A DNA stretch of 64,000 nt from Bacteroidales bacterium (GCA_024685175.1 JAIKWD010000018.1:1-64000), one strand, 5' to 3'. Shown: positions 8,164 through 17,088, counted from the first letter of the stretch. Notes: a model not told the origin generated them from the sequence alone. Numbers and translations are program-made.

Positions 8164-8910
8164 TTATAGAAACACGATCTCTTTGAATCCGCAGGTGTGC
8201 CTTTGACCGTCTTTGTCGATGAGTTCGAGCCGGCCGTATTCGTCCAGTCCCGTGATCTTGGCTTCTTTTCGCTCGCCGAGTATGAGGTATTCGTGAATCT
8301 CGCCGTATTGGTACATATTGTCAAGATAACGTTGATGGAGTCTTTCGGCGTTGTCAAGAGAGAGTTGGGCGTAGTTGTCGCGTAATATCTGCCAATACTC
8401 GTTCAACAAGATGTCGGGGTCGTGCAGTTGCCCGGTCTCGAGGAACAGCGAGGTGGGGTGGGGGATGCCGTCGGGAAAGTGGTCTTGGTTGACGTTGAGG
8501 CCGATACCGGCCACGGTGTGGTGGAGACGTTCGCCCTGGAGCACGTGCTCAATGAGGATGCCTGCCATCTTCTTGCCGTACACATAGATGTCGTTGGGCC
8601 ATTTGACCTGCACCTCAGGGATGTATTTGCGGATGAAATCCAACGTGGCCAATGCAAAGTATTGGTTGAACAAAAACTGTCGGTTTGCGGGGATGTTTGG
8701 CTCGAAATAGAAACTGACCAATATGTTTTGCCCTGGATCGCTGAACCAACGGTTGGCGCCCATCCCGCGGCCGTCGGATTGGAAGTCGGTGTGGAGGGTG
8801 AAAAAAGGAGGGACCGGCTTGCCCGTTACGGGAGCCCGATCCGCCATTTCGAGTAGTAATTTATTGGTAGATGGTACGTTAGGTATAAATTGTATCAACG
8901 TGTTTTTCAT
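8164..8910 (-). CDS. birA: Biotin--[acetyl-CoA-carboxylase] ligase
   Basis: BirA activates biotin to biotinyl-AMP and attaches it to the lysine of biotin carrier proteins. This 248-residue form has only the catalytic and C-terminal domains, without the DNA-binding repressor domain. The biotinyl-binding loop is QSDGRGMGANRW (44-55), followed by KWPNDIY (103-109) and KMAGIL (114-119). The start at 8910 is chosen because an in-frame extension to 8967 reads through the promoter region. A TATTTTTGC element lies only 3 bp upstream of the ATG, suggesting little or no 5' leader. The helicase gene follows 9 bp downstream. Confidence 0.9.
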   Translation of the reverse strand: MKNTLIQFIPNVPSTNKLLLEMADRAPVTGKPVPPFFTLHTDFQSDGRGMGANRWFSDPGQNILVSFYFEPNIPANRQFLFNQYFALATLDFIRKYIPEVQVKWPNDIYVYGKKMAGILIEHVLQGERLHHTVAGIGLNVNQDHFPDGIPHPTSLFLETGQLHDPDILLNEYWQILRDNYAQLSLDNAERLHQRYLDNMYQYGEIHEYLILGERKEAKITGLDEYGRLELIDKDGQRHTCGFKEIVFL

Positions 8911-8913
8911 TCC

Positions 8914-8922
8914 GCAAAAATA
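8914..8922 (-). promoter_or_regulatory. Possible -7 element of birA
   Basis: TATTTTTGC on the minus strand matches TAnnTTTGC, and only 3 bp separate it from the birA ATG. If used, the transcript would start at or next to the start codon. It lies 2 bp from the plus-strand element of the divergent lipoprotein gene. Confidence 0.45.
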
Positions 8923-8924
8923 AG

Positions 8925-8933
8925 TATCTTTGC
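8925..8933 (+). promoter_or_regulatory. -7 element of the DUF4197-like lipoprotein gene
   Basis: TATCTTTGC lies 16 bp before the ATG at 8950. It almost touches the opposing birA element, so the two promoters probably exclude each other. Confidence 0.65.
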
Positions 8934-8949
8934 ACACAAATTTTATAAA

Positions 8950-9642
8950 ATGATGAAGAAATTTCAAATACTATGCTTTGCCATTTTGAGTATGGCGCTC
9001 TTTTCATCCTGCAATGACGATTCCGGCACTTATGTGAGCCAGTTGTTCACTGACAGCCAGAAGTCGTTGGCCATCAAGACCTGTTTGGAGGCCTCAACCG
9101 ACACCGCCGTGAATCATCTTTGTGTTTCCAATGGCTTTTCCGGTTACAATAACGGCGTTTATAGAATCGACTACAGCGGTGTGCAAAACGTGTTTGACAC
9201 TTTGGCGGCGCACGACTACGGTTATTTGAACGACTCATTGATCCTCTTCACGAACCGTATGGCCGAGGGCTGCGGTGTCGTGGTCAAAACGGCTTTCAAA
9301 GACGCCATCGGTAACTTGGTGGTCCACGATCTCGATGAACTCATCAATGGCGATGATCACGCCATCACCGACTATTTCGTCCAGATGAAGTCGCACGACT
9401 TACGCGAGGCGATGCGTACGCCCGTAGGCATCCGTATGGATATCTACAAGGTTACGGAGACCTGGAACGATATGGCGGGCAAGTACTATACCATCACCAA
9501 CAAGCCGCTAACCTACGACGTGCAGGGCTATGTCATCGACAAGATGCTGAACGGCCTCTTCGAAGAGATGCGCAACGAGGAATACCTTATCCGTACCGAC
9601 TCCACTCACCGCAACTCCGCCGACTCCCTGCTGGGACTGTAG
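8950..9642 (+). CDS. DUF4197-like lipoprotein
   Basis: A 230-residue protein with a lipoprotein signal: a hydrophobic stretch then LFSSC, with Cys21 as the lipid-modified residue. The body follows the DUF4197 pattern: a DTAVNHL..NGF block, LFTNRMAEGC, FKDAI, DHAITDYF, and a C-terminal NGLFEEMRNEEYLIRTD followed by an Arg-rich end. It is divergent from typical members, so the assignment is moderate. The start is the ATG at 8950 (8953 is equally possible); an upstream in-frame reading begins inside birA. The function of DUF4197 is unknown; the protein is likely anchored facing the periplasm. Confidence 0.7.
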   Translation: MMKKFQILCFAILSMALFSSCNDDSGTYVSQLFTDSQKSLAIKTCLEASTDTAVNHLCVSNGFSGYNNGVYRIDYSGVQNVFDTLAAHDYGYLNDSLILFTNRMAEGCGVVVKTAFKDAIGNLVVHDLDELINGDDHAITDYFVQMKSHDLREAMRTPVGIRMDIYKVTETWNDMAGKYYTITNKPLTYDVQGYVIDKMLNGLFEEMRNEEYLIRTDSTHRNSADSLLGL

Positions 9643-9644
9643 AA

Positions 9645-9686
9645 AGTTCAAAGTTCAGAATTCAAAATTCAAAATACAAAATACTG
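9645..9686. repeat. Degenerate 7-bp tandem repeat (heptad array)
   Basis: Six 7-mers in register: AGTTCAA, AGTTCAG, AATTCAA, AATTCAA, AATACAA, AATACTG. The array begins 2 bp after the stop codon of the lipoprotein gene. Confidence 0.8.
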
Positions 9687-9751
9687 AAGAATGAGCCGAT
9701 AAAAGTATCTCTCGGCTCCACGATTGACAACAATAAATCCCCATAATCGTT

Positions 9752-10984
9752 ATGAAACCTGATAAATTATTCAACGGCAAAACATTAGCCATCCTTTCCG
9801 GCGGCGGTGACACGCCTGCTATCAATTCCAGTATCGAATGTGTACGCAACAGGGCGTCTATGCTCGGCTTCAAGGTGTATGGTATTCTGCGTGGTTGGAA
9901 GGGTCTGCTCGGCGACGGCGACATCGTCGACCTGACCAACATCCCCTACAACGGAATATACGGTGGCACGGCGTTGCTCTCCTCTCGTACCAACCCATTT
10001 CCCAGCAAGAAGAACCCCGAAGATCGTTCGCAGCAGATCTTGCGCAACATCGAACGTTACAAGATCGACGTCCTCGTGACCATCGGTGGCGACGACACCA
10101 ATGGCGCAGCTAAGAAGATGTACGAGAAATACGGCATCCCCGTCATCGGATTCCCCAAGACCATTGACAACGACTTGCGCACCCACACGATGCACCACTA
10201 TAACGGCCAGCAGCACGAGACGGTGCTCTGTCCGGGCTTCCCCTCCGGCGCTATGGCTATCAAGAAGCTGACGAGCAAACTGCATACCACCAACGAGTCG
10301 CACCAGCGTATTATGGTGCTGGAAGTGATGGGCCGCGATGCGGGTTGGCTTACCGGTACGGCCACGTTCGGTGGTGCACAGATGGCCCTGGTGCCAGAAG
10401 TGGAGATGACCAAAGAACGCAAGGAGTTCTTCTTCGAGAGTGTCAAAGAGAACTATATGCGTTCCCCGAAACACAGTCTCATCATCGCTGTCTCCGAAGG
10501 CGTGCGTTGGTGGGATGACGAGAAACAGGAACTGGGTATGGTGTATGCCTCCTCCGACCTCGACGAGTATGGTCACCCGCGCTTCGGCGGCGTCAGCGGC
10601 GTCATCGCTTCTGAAATCAACCGCAAACTCGGCATTGAGGCACGTGGCCAGATCTCCGGCTACATCCCGCGTTCCGGCAAGTGCTACGAGTACGACAGAC
10701 GACTCACCTCGACCTTGGCCGACAAGGTGGTCGACCTCCTGCTTCGCGAAGACTACGGCAAGATGGCCGTGATGCGCGACATCGTGCCTTATGAGGAACT
10801 GGAAGAGTTCCACGCCTCCGAGATCGAGATGGGCAATGTGGGCAACTTCCCGCTGCCAGCTGCCTACTACGATGCCAACAAGTTCACCTTCACCGACCAA
10901 TACACCGATTTCTTGACGAATATCATTGGTGCTCCGTATCGTATGGAGTTTGATCAAAAATTCCCGATAGTAATCCCTGAATAA
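9752..10984 (+). CDS. 6-phosphofructokinase, probably PPi-dependent
   Basis: The enzyme phosphorylates fructose 6-phosphate to fructose 1,6-bisphosphate in glycolysis. The 410-residue protein has GGDDT (112-116), PKTIDND (135-141) and MGRDAGW (193-199). In ATP-PFKs the first two motifs are GGDG and PGTIDND; Asp at the first position and Lys at the second are the known hallmarks of pyrophosphate-dependent enzymes. PPi use is therefore inferred; it would make the step reversible and save ATP. It precedes murA by 9 bp, so the two are probably co-transcribed. Confidence 0.9.
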   Translation: MKPDKLFNGKTLAILSGGGDTPAINSSIECVRNRASMLGFKVYGILRGWKGLLGDGDIVDLTNIPYNGIYGGTALLSSRTNPFPSKKNPEDRSQQILRNIERYKIDVLVTIGGDDTNGAAKKMYEKYGIPVIGFPKTIDNDLRTHTMHHYNGQQHETVLCPGFPSGAMAIKKLTSKLHTTNESHQRIMVLEVMGRDAGWLTGTATFGGAQMALVPEVEMTKERKEFFFESVKENYMRSPKHSLIIAVSEGVRWWDDEKQELGMVYASSDLDEYGHPRFGGVSGVIASEINRKLGIEARGQISGYIPRSGKCYEYDRRLTSTLADKVVDLLLREDYGKMAVMRDIVPYEELEEFHASEIEMGNVGNFPLPAAYYDANKFTFTDQYTDFLTNIIGAPYRMEFDQKFPIVIPE

Positions 10985-10993
10985 CAATACGTT

Positions 10994-12298
10994 ATGTCCG
11001 AGTTTATCATAGAAGGCGGCCACAAGTTAAGTGGCGAGATTGTGCCTCAGGGCGCCAAGAACGAAGCCCTGCAGGTGATGTCGGCCGTGCTACTCACCTC
11101 CGAGCCCGTGACCATCTCCAACCTTCCCGACATCCGTGATACGCAACGCTACAAGGACATCCTGTCATTGATGGGCGTGAAGATCACGAAGTTGAACAAG
11201 GACACATACACCTTCCAGGCCGACGACGTGAACCTGGATGTGCTGACTTCTCCGGAGTTTGGTAAACTCTCTGCCTCCATCCGTGCCTCCATTATGGTGC
11301 TTGGTCCACTCTTGGCGCGTTTCGGCAAGGCATACGCAGGTAAGCCCGGCGGCGACCAAATCGGTCGCCGCCCGCTAACGACCCACTTCGAGGGCTTCGA
11401 GAAACTGGGCGCCAACATCCATCTCTCCGATGACGGCAACTTCTTCCAACTGGACGCCGACCACCTGAAAGGCACGTATATGCTACTCAACGAGGCATCC
11501 GTGACCGGCACGGCCAACATCGTGATGGCTGCCGTGTTGGCGGAGGGCAAGACCACCATCTTCAATGCCGCCTGCGAACCCTATCTGTTTCAACTCTGCA
11601 CGATGTTGAACAGAATGGGCGCCCGAATTACGGGCATCGGTTCCAACCTGCTCACTATTGAAGGCGTGGAAAAACTGCACGGCTGCGAGCACCGCATCCT
11701 GCCCGATATGATCGAGATCGGCAGCTTTATTGGTATGGCCGCCCTCAACCAGTCGGCCCTCACCATCAAGGACTGCGCCTGCGAGCATCTGGGTATTATC
11801 CCATACACCTTCAAGAAACTGGGCATCGACTTTGAACAGAGGGGTGAAGACATCGTCATCCACGAGCAGGACTGCTACGAGGTGGAGACCAATATGGACG
11901 GTTCCATCCTGACCATCTCGGATGCTCCGTGGCCTGGCTTCACGCCCGATCTTATCAGCATTGCGTTGGTGACGGCCATCCAGGCGCAGGGCAGCGTACT
12001 CATCCACCAGAAAATGTTCGAGAGCCGCCTCTTCTTTGTCGATAACCTGCAGTCGATGGGAGCGCAGATCACGCTTTGCGACCCGCACAGGGCCATTGTC
12101 ATCGGTTTGGGACGCAAGTTCCCGTTGCGCGCCACCACGATGTACTCGCCCGACATCCGTGCTGGCGTATCCCTGCTCATCGCCGCTATGTCGGCCAAGG
12201 GCACCAGCGTCATCCAAAACGTGGAGCAGATCGACCGCGGCTACCAACATATCGTCGAACGCCTCAACGCCCTCGGCGCCGCTATAGAACGAAGATAG
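10994..12298 (+). CDS. murA: UDP-N-acetylglucosamine 1-carboxyvinyltransferase
   Basis: MurA performs the first committed step of peptidoglycan synthesis, transferring enolpyruvate from PEP to UDP-GlcNAc. The 434-residue protein has the N-terminal AKNEALQ motif (Lys22, Asn23) and the repeated inside-out barrel pattern. The active-site loop reads KPGGDQIGRRPL: Asp121 stands where E. coli MurA has Cys115, the residue alkylated by fosfomycin. Asp at this position is known from naturally fosfomycin-insensitive MurA enzymes. It lies 9 bp after phosphofructokinase. Confidence 0.94.
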   Translation: MSEFIIEGGHKLSGEIVPQGAKNEALQVMSAVLLTSEPVTISNLPDIRDTQRYKDILSLMGVKITKLNKDTYTFQADDVNLDVLTSPEFGKLSASIRASIMVLGPLLARFGKAYAGKPGGDQIGRRPLTTHFEGFEKLGANIHLSDDGNFFQLDADHLKGTYMLLNEASVTGTANIVMAAVLAEGKTTIFNAACEPYLFQLCTMLNRMGARITGIGSNLLTIEGVEKLHGCEHRILPDMIEIGSFIGMAALNQSALTIKDCACEHLGIIPYTFKKLGIDFEQRGEDIVIHEQDCYEVETNMDGSILTISDAPWPGFTPDLISIALVTAIQAQGSVLIHQKMFESRLFFVDNLQSMGAQITLCDPHRAIVIGLGRKFPLRATTMYSPDIRAGVSLLIAAMSAKGTSVIQNVEQIDRGYQHIVERLNALGAAIERR

Positions 12299-12333
12299 AA
12301 TTCAAAATTCAGAATTCAAAGTTCAAAGTTTTT
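12299..12333. repeat. Degenerate 7-bp tandem repeat (heptad array)
   Basis: 7-mers AATTCAA, AATTCAG, AATTCAA, AGTTCAA, AGTTTTT directly follow the murA stop codon. The units match those at 9645. Confidence 0.8.
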
Positions 12334-12355
12334 TTACTTCTTACCCCTCACTGCT

Positions 12356-13141
12356 ATGAAGATTACCGGCATCATCACCACCCTAAATGAAGCGAACAAC
12401 ATCGTTGAGTGTGTACGCTCGTTGCAACGCGTGTGCGATGAGGTCGTGGTGACCGATTCCGGCAGCAAGGACAACACCGTTGAGTTGGCGCGTGCGGCGG
12501 GGGCCAAGGTCTTCGTACACGAATACATCGGCGACGGTCCGCAGAAAAACCTGGCGTTGCCCAATGCCACGAACAACTGGGTGCTCAGTCTCGATGCCGA
12601 CGAGCGACTGTCCGATGAACTGGTGGAGGCCATCCAGCAGTTGGATTTCGAGCATACGCCGTATGATGGCTTCGCCTTGCGTCGGCGCAACTTCATCGGC
12701 ACACGATGGGTCAAGTGCTGTCGTTGGTACCCCGACTACCTGGTGCGCCTGTTCCGCAAAGACAGACTCCGTTTTGCAGAGTTGAAGCAGCATGCCTTTG
12801 TGCCGACGGACAACACATGCCGGTTGAAGGCGGACATCATCCATTATCGATACAAGAACTACGACCAATTATTTTCGAAGCCCGAGCGTAACTACAGCAC
12901 GCGAGGTGCGAAGATCCTGTTTCTGAAGGGAAAGAAAGCCAATGCCCTATCTCCCTGTTGGCACGGTTTTTGGGCCTTCTTTGTCAACTATTTCATACGC
13001 GGTGGCATTATTGGCGGTATGGACGGCTATGTGCTCTCTAAGGCCATCGCCCACAACAGTTTTCTCAAATACGCCAAATTGTTGGAATACCAACGCGACC
13101 CCTCTGTGCGAGAAGCCGAGGACTGGGACCGCGTGTGGTGA
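12356..13141 (+). CDS. Family 2 glycosyltransferase, WaaE/LgtF-like
   Basis: A 261-residue GT-A fold glycosyltransferase. The N-terminal nucleotide-binding part has TTLNEANNI and VVTDSGSKDNT (32-41), and the metal-binding DADE follows at 80-83. The middle block RWVKCCRWYPDYLVRLFRKDRLRF is typical of lipopolysaccharide-core beta-glucosyltransferases of the WaaE/KdtX type. A hydrophobic C-terminal stretch (about 200-225) may associate with the membrane. The acceptor sugar cannot be predicted. A role in LPS core or O-antigen assembly fits the nearby murA and hldA. Confidence 0.83.
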   Translation: MKITGIITTLNEANNIVECVRSLQRVCDEVVVTDSGSKDNTVELARAAGAKVFVHEYIGDGPQKNLALPNATNNWVLSLDADERLSDELVEAIQQLDFEHTPYDGFALRRRNFIGTRWVKCCRWYPDYLVRLFRKDRLRFAELKQHAFVPTDNTCRLKADIIHYRYKNYDQLFSKPERNYSTRGAKILFLKGKKANALSPCWHGFWAFFVNYFIRGGIIGGMDGYVLSKAIAHNSFLKYAKLLEYQRDPSVREAEDWDRVW

Positions 13142-13176
13142 TTTATCTTTTTATATAATCTTAAAAAATCATAATT

Positions 13177-14004
13177 ATGAAAAAAGCAACCCTTATTTTG
13201 ATGAGTCTTGTGGCATTGACTTTCCTGTTTTCTTCCTGCCACCATACGGAACCCGATGTGTACAACCCCAAAACCAAGTTAGTGTCCGTCACTTGCAATT
13301 CTCCTTACTATAATTTCCAACTCTCATACAACAAGGATAAGATTGCTCAGATTGTTTTGGGCAAGGACGTATACTCGGTGACCTATGACGGTAAACTGAT
13401 CACTGAAATCGTCGGTGTGAACGATGACGAGGCTGCCCGTTTGACTTATAGCGACGGTCACATTGCCAAAGTCGAGTATTACGATGATGGAGAACTGGAG
13501 TATTTCCAGAATTTTGACTATAGCGAGGGCATCTTGTCCCATATCAGCACCTTCGTTGCCGAAAAAGCCATCGCCAAAGGCAAGGACTTTACCCACTCAT
13601 CCCTGTTCAGTCATCTTTTTGATGCTGAGGATGTAAATGCCGCTATCAAGTCAACTGGCAAGGACTTCGGTAGAAGTCTGGACGGCTCAATATCGCTCTA
13701 TTACGACGGCGACAACGTCGTCAAGACAGTGTCTTCCTACAACACCCTTTTGGGTGAGAATCGTACGACACGTATCTATGTGTACGACAGCAATGTGAAT
13801 CCCTATTACGGATTGCCGTACGCAATCGCAGGTATCAAGGCCTATAGTCCCAACAATGTTGTTTCCCTTAGAACGGTTGTGACCCAAACCGGCATCGAAA
13901 TCGGCGATGACTTGGATGTCTATCTCTATACATACAACGACAAGGGCTATCCTGTCACAATGCTTGACGAGGATGATCTGTATATGTTCACCTATACCAA
14001 ATAA
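13177..14004 (+). CDS. Hypothetical lipoprotein
   Basis: A 275-residue protein with a signal peptide ending in the lipobox LFSSC (Cys21), so probably a surface or periplasmic lipoprotein. The mature part has short repeated beta-like segments such as YSVTYDGKLITEI, RLTYSDGHIAKVEYYDDG and YTYNDKGYPVTM, reminiscent of YD-type repeats. I do not recognise a specific family. It is 24 bp upstream of a T9SS cargo gene and may be expressed with it. Confidence 0.75.
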   Translation: MKKATLILMSLVALTFLFSSCHHTEPDVYNPKTKLVSVTCNSPYYNFQLSYNKDKIAQIVLGKDVYSVTYDGKLITEIVGVNDDEAARLTYSDGHIAKVEYYDDGELEYFQNFDYSEGILSHISTFVAEKAIAKGKDFTHSSLFSHLFDAEDVNAAIKSTGKDFGRSLDGSISLYYDGDNVVKTVSSYNTLLGENRTTRIYVYDSNVNPYYGLPYAIAGIKAYSPNNVVSLRTVVTQTGIEIGDDLDVYLYTYNDKGYPVTMLDEDDLYMFTYTK

Positions 14005-14028
14005 AAGAACCTTTTTATCCATACGATT

Positions 14029-14994
14029 ATGAAAAAAATATTTTTGGCGCTAGTGATGGCCTTTTTTGCCTTTGGTGCTACAGCTCAAGTGGTTGCCGTG
14101 TCCAACGGCGATTTCGAAAGTTGGGACGCCGGCGTCCCGGCGTCCTGGACCACCAACATCTCGGGCAATGTTATGGTCGGTTTTTTTGGCGTTCCTGTAA
14201 GTGTGGATTTCGGCTCGCAGTCCACCGATGCCCATTCGGGTTCCTATGCCTTGAAATTGATGGCCGACAACTTCGGCATTCCGAGCACGGATTATAACTT
14301 CCTTCTTCCTGGTGTTGCGCAGTTGGGTAGCGCCGGCCAGTTCAGCGTTCCGTTGTCCACCATTATGGAAGTGGTGAATGGCGGACTGGATAGTCTGGGC
14401 GAAGACGATTTTCAATCGCTGGCCACCTTGTTGAATGCCGTGGCATCAGGCGAGCCATGCATACAGACACCGCGTCATGTCTCCTTGTGGGTGAAATATA
14501 TGCCCGACGGCGCGGACACGATGCGTGTCATTGCCTTCACGAAGAGCGGCGGCACGCCAGTCTCCTATGCGATGTACGAGTCGTCCGAGACGATGTCAGA
14601 CTATACTCATCTGGAGGTGATGTTCGACCAGCCCGGTGCCGAGTGCGACTCCGTCTGCATCATCGTGGTGTCCGGCGGCATGACCACCAGTGAGAATACG
14701 GAACTGTATCTGGACGATGTGACGCTCGTGAACTATGTAGATGGCGTGGAAGACCAAGAACCTATGCAGCTGAAAATCTATCCTAATCCCGCAACGGAAG
14801 ATTTTACCATTGTTACAACTTCGTCGAAATCTTACCAATATAAGATGATGGATCTGACGGGACGGGTTGTGGCAGCTGATGCCAACGTGGTTGGCCCATC
14901 TCATATTGATGTACGTCAAATGGCCCCAGGCGTCTATATGCTAGCCATTGAACAAAACGGCAGCACCCTGACCCGCAAGATTGTGGTCCGATAG
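14029..14994 (+). CDS. T9SS type A sorting-domain protein
   Basis: A secreted protein of 321 residues with a cleavable signal peptide (about 1-20, ending GATAQ). It has a carbohydrate-binding-like beta-sandwich start (NGDFESWDAGVPASW; HSGSYALKL) and a C-terminal T9SS sorting domain beginning at KIYPNPATEDF, with DLTGRVV and a final ALTRKIVVR-like strand. It should cross the outer membrane through the T9SS and be cleaved or anchored by the sortase. The N-terminal pattern FESWDAGVPASWT recurs in Bacteroidales surface proteins of unknown ligand. The next gene begins 6 bp after the stop. Confidence 0.87.
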   Translation: MKKIFLALVMAFFAFGATAQVVAVSNGDFESWDAGVPASWTTNISGNVMVGFFGVPVSVDFGSQSTDAHSGSYALKLMADNFGIPSTDYNFLLPGVAQLGSAGQFSVPLSTIMEVVNGGLDSLGEDDFQSLATLLNAVASGEPCIQTPRHVSLWVKYMPDGADTMRVIAFTKSGGTPVSYAMYESSETMSDYTHLEVMFDQPGAECDSVCIIVVSGGMTTSENTELYLDDVTLVNYVDGVEDQEPMQLKIYPNPATEDFTIVTTSSKSYQYKMMDLTGRVVAADANVVGPSHIDVRQMAPGVYMLAIEQNGSTLTRKIVVR

Positions 14995-15000
14995 CGTGCC

Positions 15001-15924
15001 ATGAGACTCTGGCTCGCACCGCTCCACGGAATAACGAACTATGCCTTCCGGAATGGCCTCTACCGACATTTCGGGGGCATTGATTTTGCCATAACCCCAT
15101 TCTTGCCGGTTCAAGAGACCTCCAAGCTGAATACCCGCAATTGGAAGGATGTATGGCCCAAGAACAACACGGCCGTGCCCACCATTCCTCAGCTGATGGG
15201 TAACAAGCCCGAGCATTTCGTCGACACGATGAATGCCCTGCACGATATGTACGGTTACGAGGCGTTCAATTGGAACATTGGGTGTCCCGTGGCGCAGGTC
15301 GTGCGTCGGCGTAGAGGATGTGGCATTATGCCCGACCCCGACGCGGTGGAGGCCGTCGTCCGCCTCGTCGCAACCAAGACACAATACAAGTTTTCCGTCA
15401 AGATGCGACTGGGGCTGAAGCAACCCGCCGAAGGGCTGGAAATCCTGCAACGGATCGAAGACTATCCCTTGGAGTTCGTCGTTGTCCATCCGCGTCTGGG
15501 CGTGCAGATGTACGATGGTGTTCCCAATCTTGACCAATTTGATCTTTTTTACGCCAAGACTTCCCATCGAATCGTATACAGCGGCGACGTTTTCTCTGTC
15601 GATGATTACCATACGATGAAACAGCGCTATCCCCAAATCGACGATTGGATGCTTGGGCGTGGCCTGCTCCGTGACCCGTTCCTTGCCGAGCGCATCAAGG
15701 GACTGCCCGTAGGCGACATCCGTGCCCGTTTCCTCAAATATTACCAGCTGTGGACAGACGAGATGCTCGCTATGGTGAAAGAAAAAAGCACTTTGGCCAA
15801 ACTCAAGGAATTGTGGCATTACTATGCCCATCTTTTCCATGTGTCACCTGAGCGTCTGCAACAATTGCTCCGCGTGAACGACTTTGACACTTTCTTCGGA
15901 CAGTCGCTGGAACTGATGAAATAA
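15001..15924 (+). CDS. tRNA-dihydrouridine synthase
   Basis: A flavoenzyme that reduces uridine to dihydrouridine in tRNA D-loops. The 307-residue protein begins with the TIM-barrel motif LAPLHGITNYAFR. The active-site motif is NWNIGCPVAQVV, with Cys95 as the general acid. KFSVKMRLG and a late GRGLLRDPFL bind FMN and phosphate. The segment after the catalytic Cys is unusually Arg-rich (RRRRG). It is closest in feel to DusB/DusC, but the exact class and target position cannot be fixed. It starts 6 bp after the T9SS cargo gene. Confidence 0.88.
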   Translation: MRLWLAPLHGITNYAFRNGLYRHFGGIDFAITPFLPVQETSKLNTRNWKDVWPKNNTAVPTIPQLMGNKPEHFVDTMNALHDMYGYEAFNWNIGCPVAQVVRRRRGCGIMPDPDAVEAVVRLVATKTQYKFSVKMRLGLKQPAEGLEILQRIEDYPLEFVVVHPRLGVQMYDGVPNLDQFDLFYAKTSHRIVYSGDVFSVDDYHTMKQRYPQIDDWMLGRGLLRDPFLAERIKGLPVGDIRARFLKYYQLWTDEMLAMVKEKSTLAKLKELWHYYAHLFHVSPERLQQLLRVNDFDTFFGQSLELMK

Positions 15925-16043
15925 TCAATGGACCGATGATCCAATGAACCAATATAGACGTCGTGAACGACATCTCTTTCCCACATTTCCCATATTCAGC
16001 TTTACACCAATGCCAACCTACCAACTCCTAACGACTTTTTTTG

Positions 16044-16052
16044 TATCTTTGC
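16044..16052 (+). promoter_or_regulatory. -7 element of hldA
   Basis: TATCTTTGC lies 19 bp upstream of the ATG at 16072 and matches TAnnTTTGC. No clear -33 box is visible. Confidence 0.7.
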
Positions 16053-16071
16053 AGCCTTAAAATTTAGTGCT

Positions 16072-17088
16072 ATGGATATGGATAAAATCAACCAGATTTT
16101 CGATAAGTTCGGCAATGCCACCGTGCTGGTTATCGGTGACGTAATGATAGACTGTTACATCAGCGGCAAGGTTACGCGTATCAGCCCTGAGGCCCCTGTG
16201 CCCATCGTGAACGCCCAGAGCCGCAACTATCGTCTTGGCGGCGCTGCCAACGTGGCTCTCAACCTGAAGTCCCTTGGCGCCAAACCCATCCTTTGCTCTG
16301 TCATCGGCAGCGACAACAAGTCCAAGGTGCTATACGACCTGATGGAAGAGTGCGAGCTGGACTCCCTCGGCCTTGTTCCTATATACGGCCGACGCACTAC
16401 CGTCAAATACCGTATCATCGGTAACAATGCCCATATTGTGCGCGTCGATGACGAACGTGACGAGCAACTCAAGGAACGCGAGAAACGCCAGTTCCTCACA
16501 ACGGTGGAGCAGGTCATCGACCATAACCATATCGACGCGATCATCTTTGAAGACTATGATAAAGGTCTGTTCTCTAAGGATTTGATTGAAGAAATTATCA
16601 ACTTCGCCCATCAGAAGAATATCTTCATTGCCGTTGACCCCAAGAAGCGCAACTTCCATAACTACGAGAACGTCAACCTCTTCAAACCCAATATGAAGGA
16701 GTTGTCGGCCGGTTTGAATTTGGAAGACAATGTCGCACTTTCCTTGGACGACATCCAGCAGCTGGTGAAGAAGTTTGCCGTGGAGAAACGTATTGATATG
16801 GTGCTTATCACGATGTCGGATCGTGGAATGGCCTTCTACGACTGCAAGAACGACAAGTTCTACCATCAGGATGCTTTCACCCGTAGGGTGAGCGACCCTT
16901 CCGGCGCAGGCGATACCGTGATTTCCGTTTCCACCCTCTTCCTGCTTGCTCAGGAGAGCATGGAGAGCACCTGCCTCGCCTCCAACCTCGCCGGTGGCAT
17001 CGTATGCGAATATGTGGGTGTCGTGCCTATCAACACGGCCCAGCTCAAGAACGAGTACCTCAAAAATCACTCCGTGATTGAAAAGTAA
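16072..17088 (+). CDS. hldA: PfkB-family kinase, D-glycero-beta-D-manno-heptose-7-phosphate kinase type
   Basis: The enzyme phosphorylates heptose 7-phosphate at O-1 in the ADP-heptose pathway for LPS inner core. The 338-residue protein has the HldA/HldE-N signature GDVMIDCYISGKVTRISPEAPVP (22-44; identity strongest at TRISPEAPVP), the GGAAN motif (56-60), and the PfkB catalytic motif SGAGDT with its Asp base. The nucleotidyltransferase domain of bifunctional HldE is absent, so the kinase acts alone. Its own promoter lies just upstream. The porT and glyS genes follow on the same strand. Confidence 0.82.
   Translation: MDMDKINQIFDKFGNATVLVIGDVMIDCYISGKVTRISPEAPVPIVNAQSRNYRLGGAANVALNLKSLGAKPILCSVIGSDNKSKVLYDLMEECELDSLGLVPIYGRRTTVKYRIIGNNAHIVRVDDERDEQLKEREKRQFLTTVEQVIDHNHIDAIIFEDYDKGLFSKDLIEEIINFAHQKNIFIAVDPKKRNFHNYENVNLFKPNMKELSAGLNLEDNVALSLDDIQQLVKKFAVEKRIDMVLITMSDRGMAFYDCKNDKFYHQDAFTRRVSDPSGAGDTVISVSTLFLLAQESMESTCLASNLAGGIVCEYVGVVPINTAQLKNEYLKNHSVIEK

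Noticed and set aside
9785-11023. A 412-codon minus-strand frame across phosphofructokinase
   Set aside because: Shadow of the codon bias of the phosphofructokinase gene; no plausible start or family.
15925-15955. Further short repeats after the tRNA-dihydrouridine synthase (AATGGACC, GATGATCC, AATGAACC)
   Set aside because: These units fit an 8-bp rather than a 7-bp register, so I did not count them with the heptad arrays.
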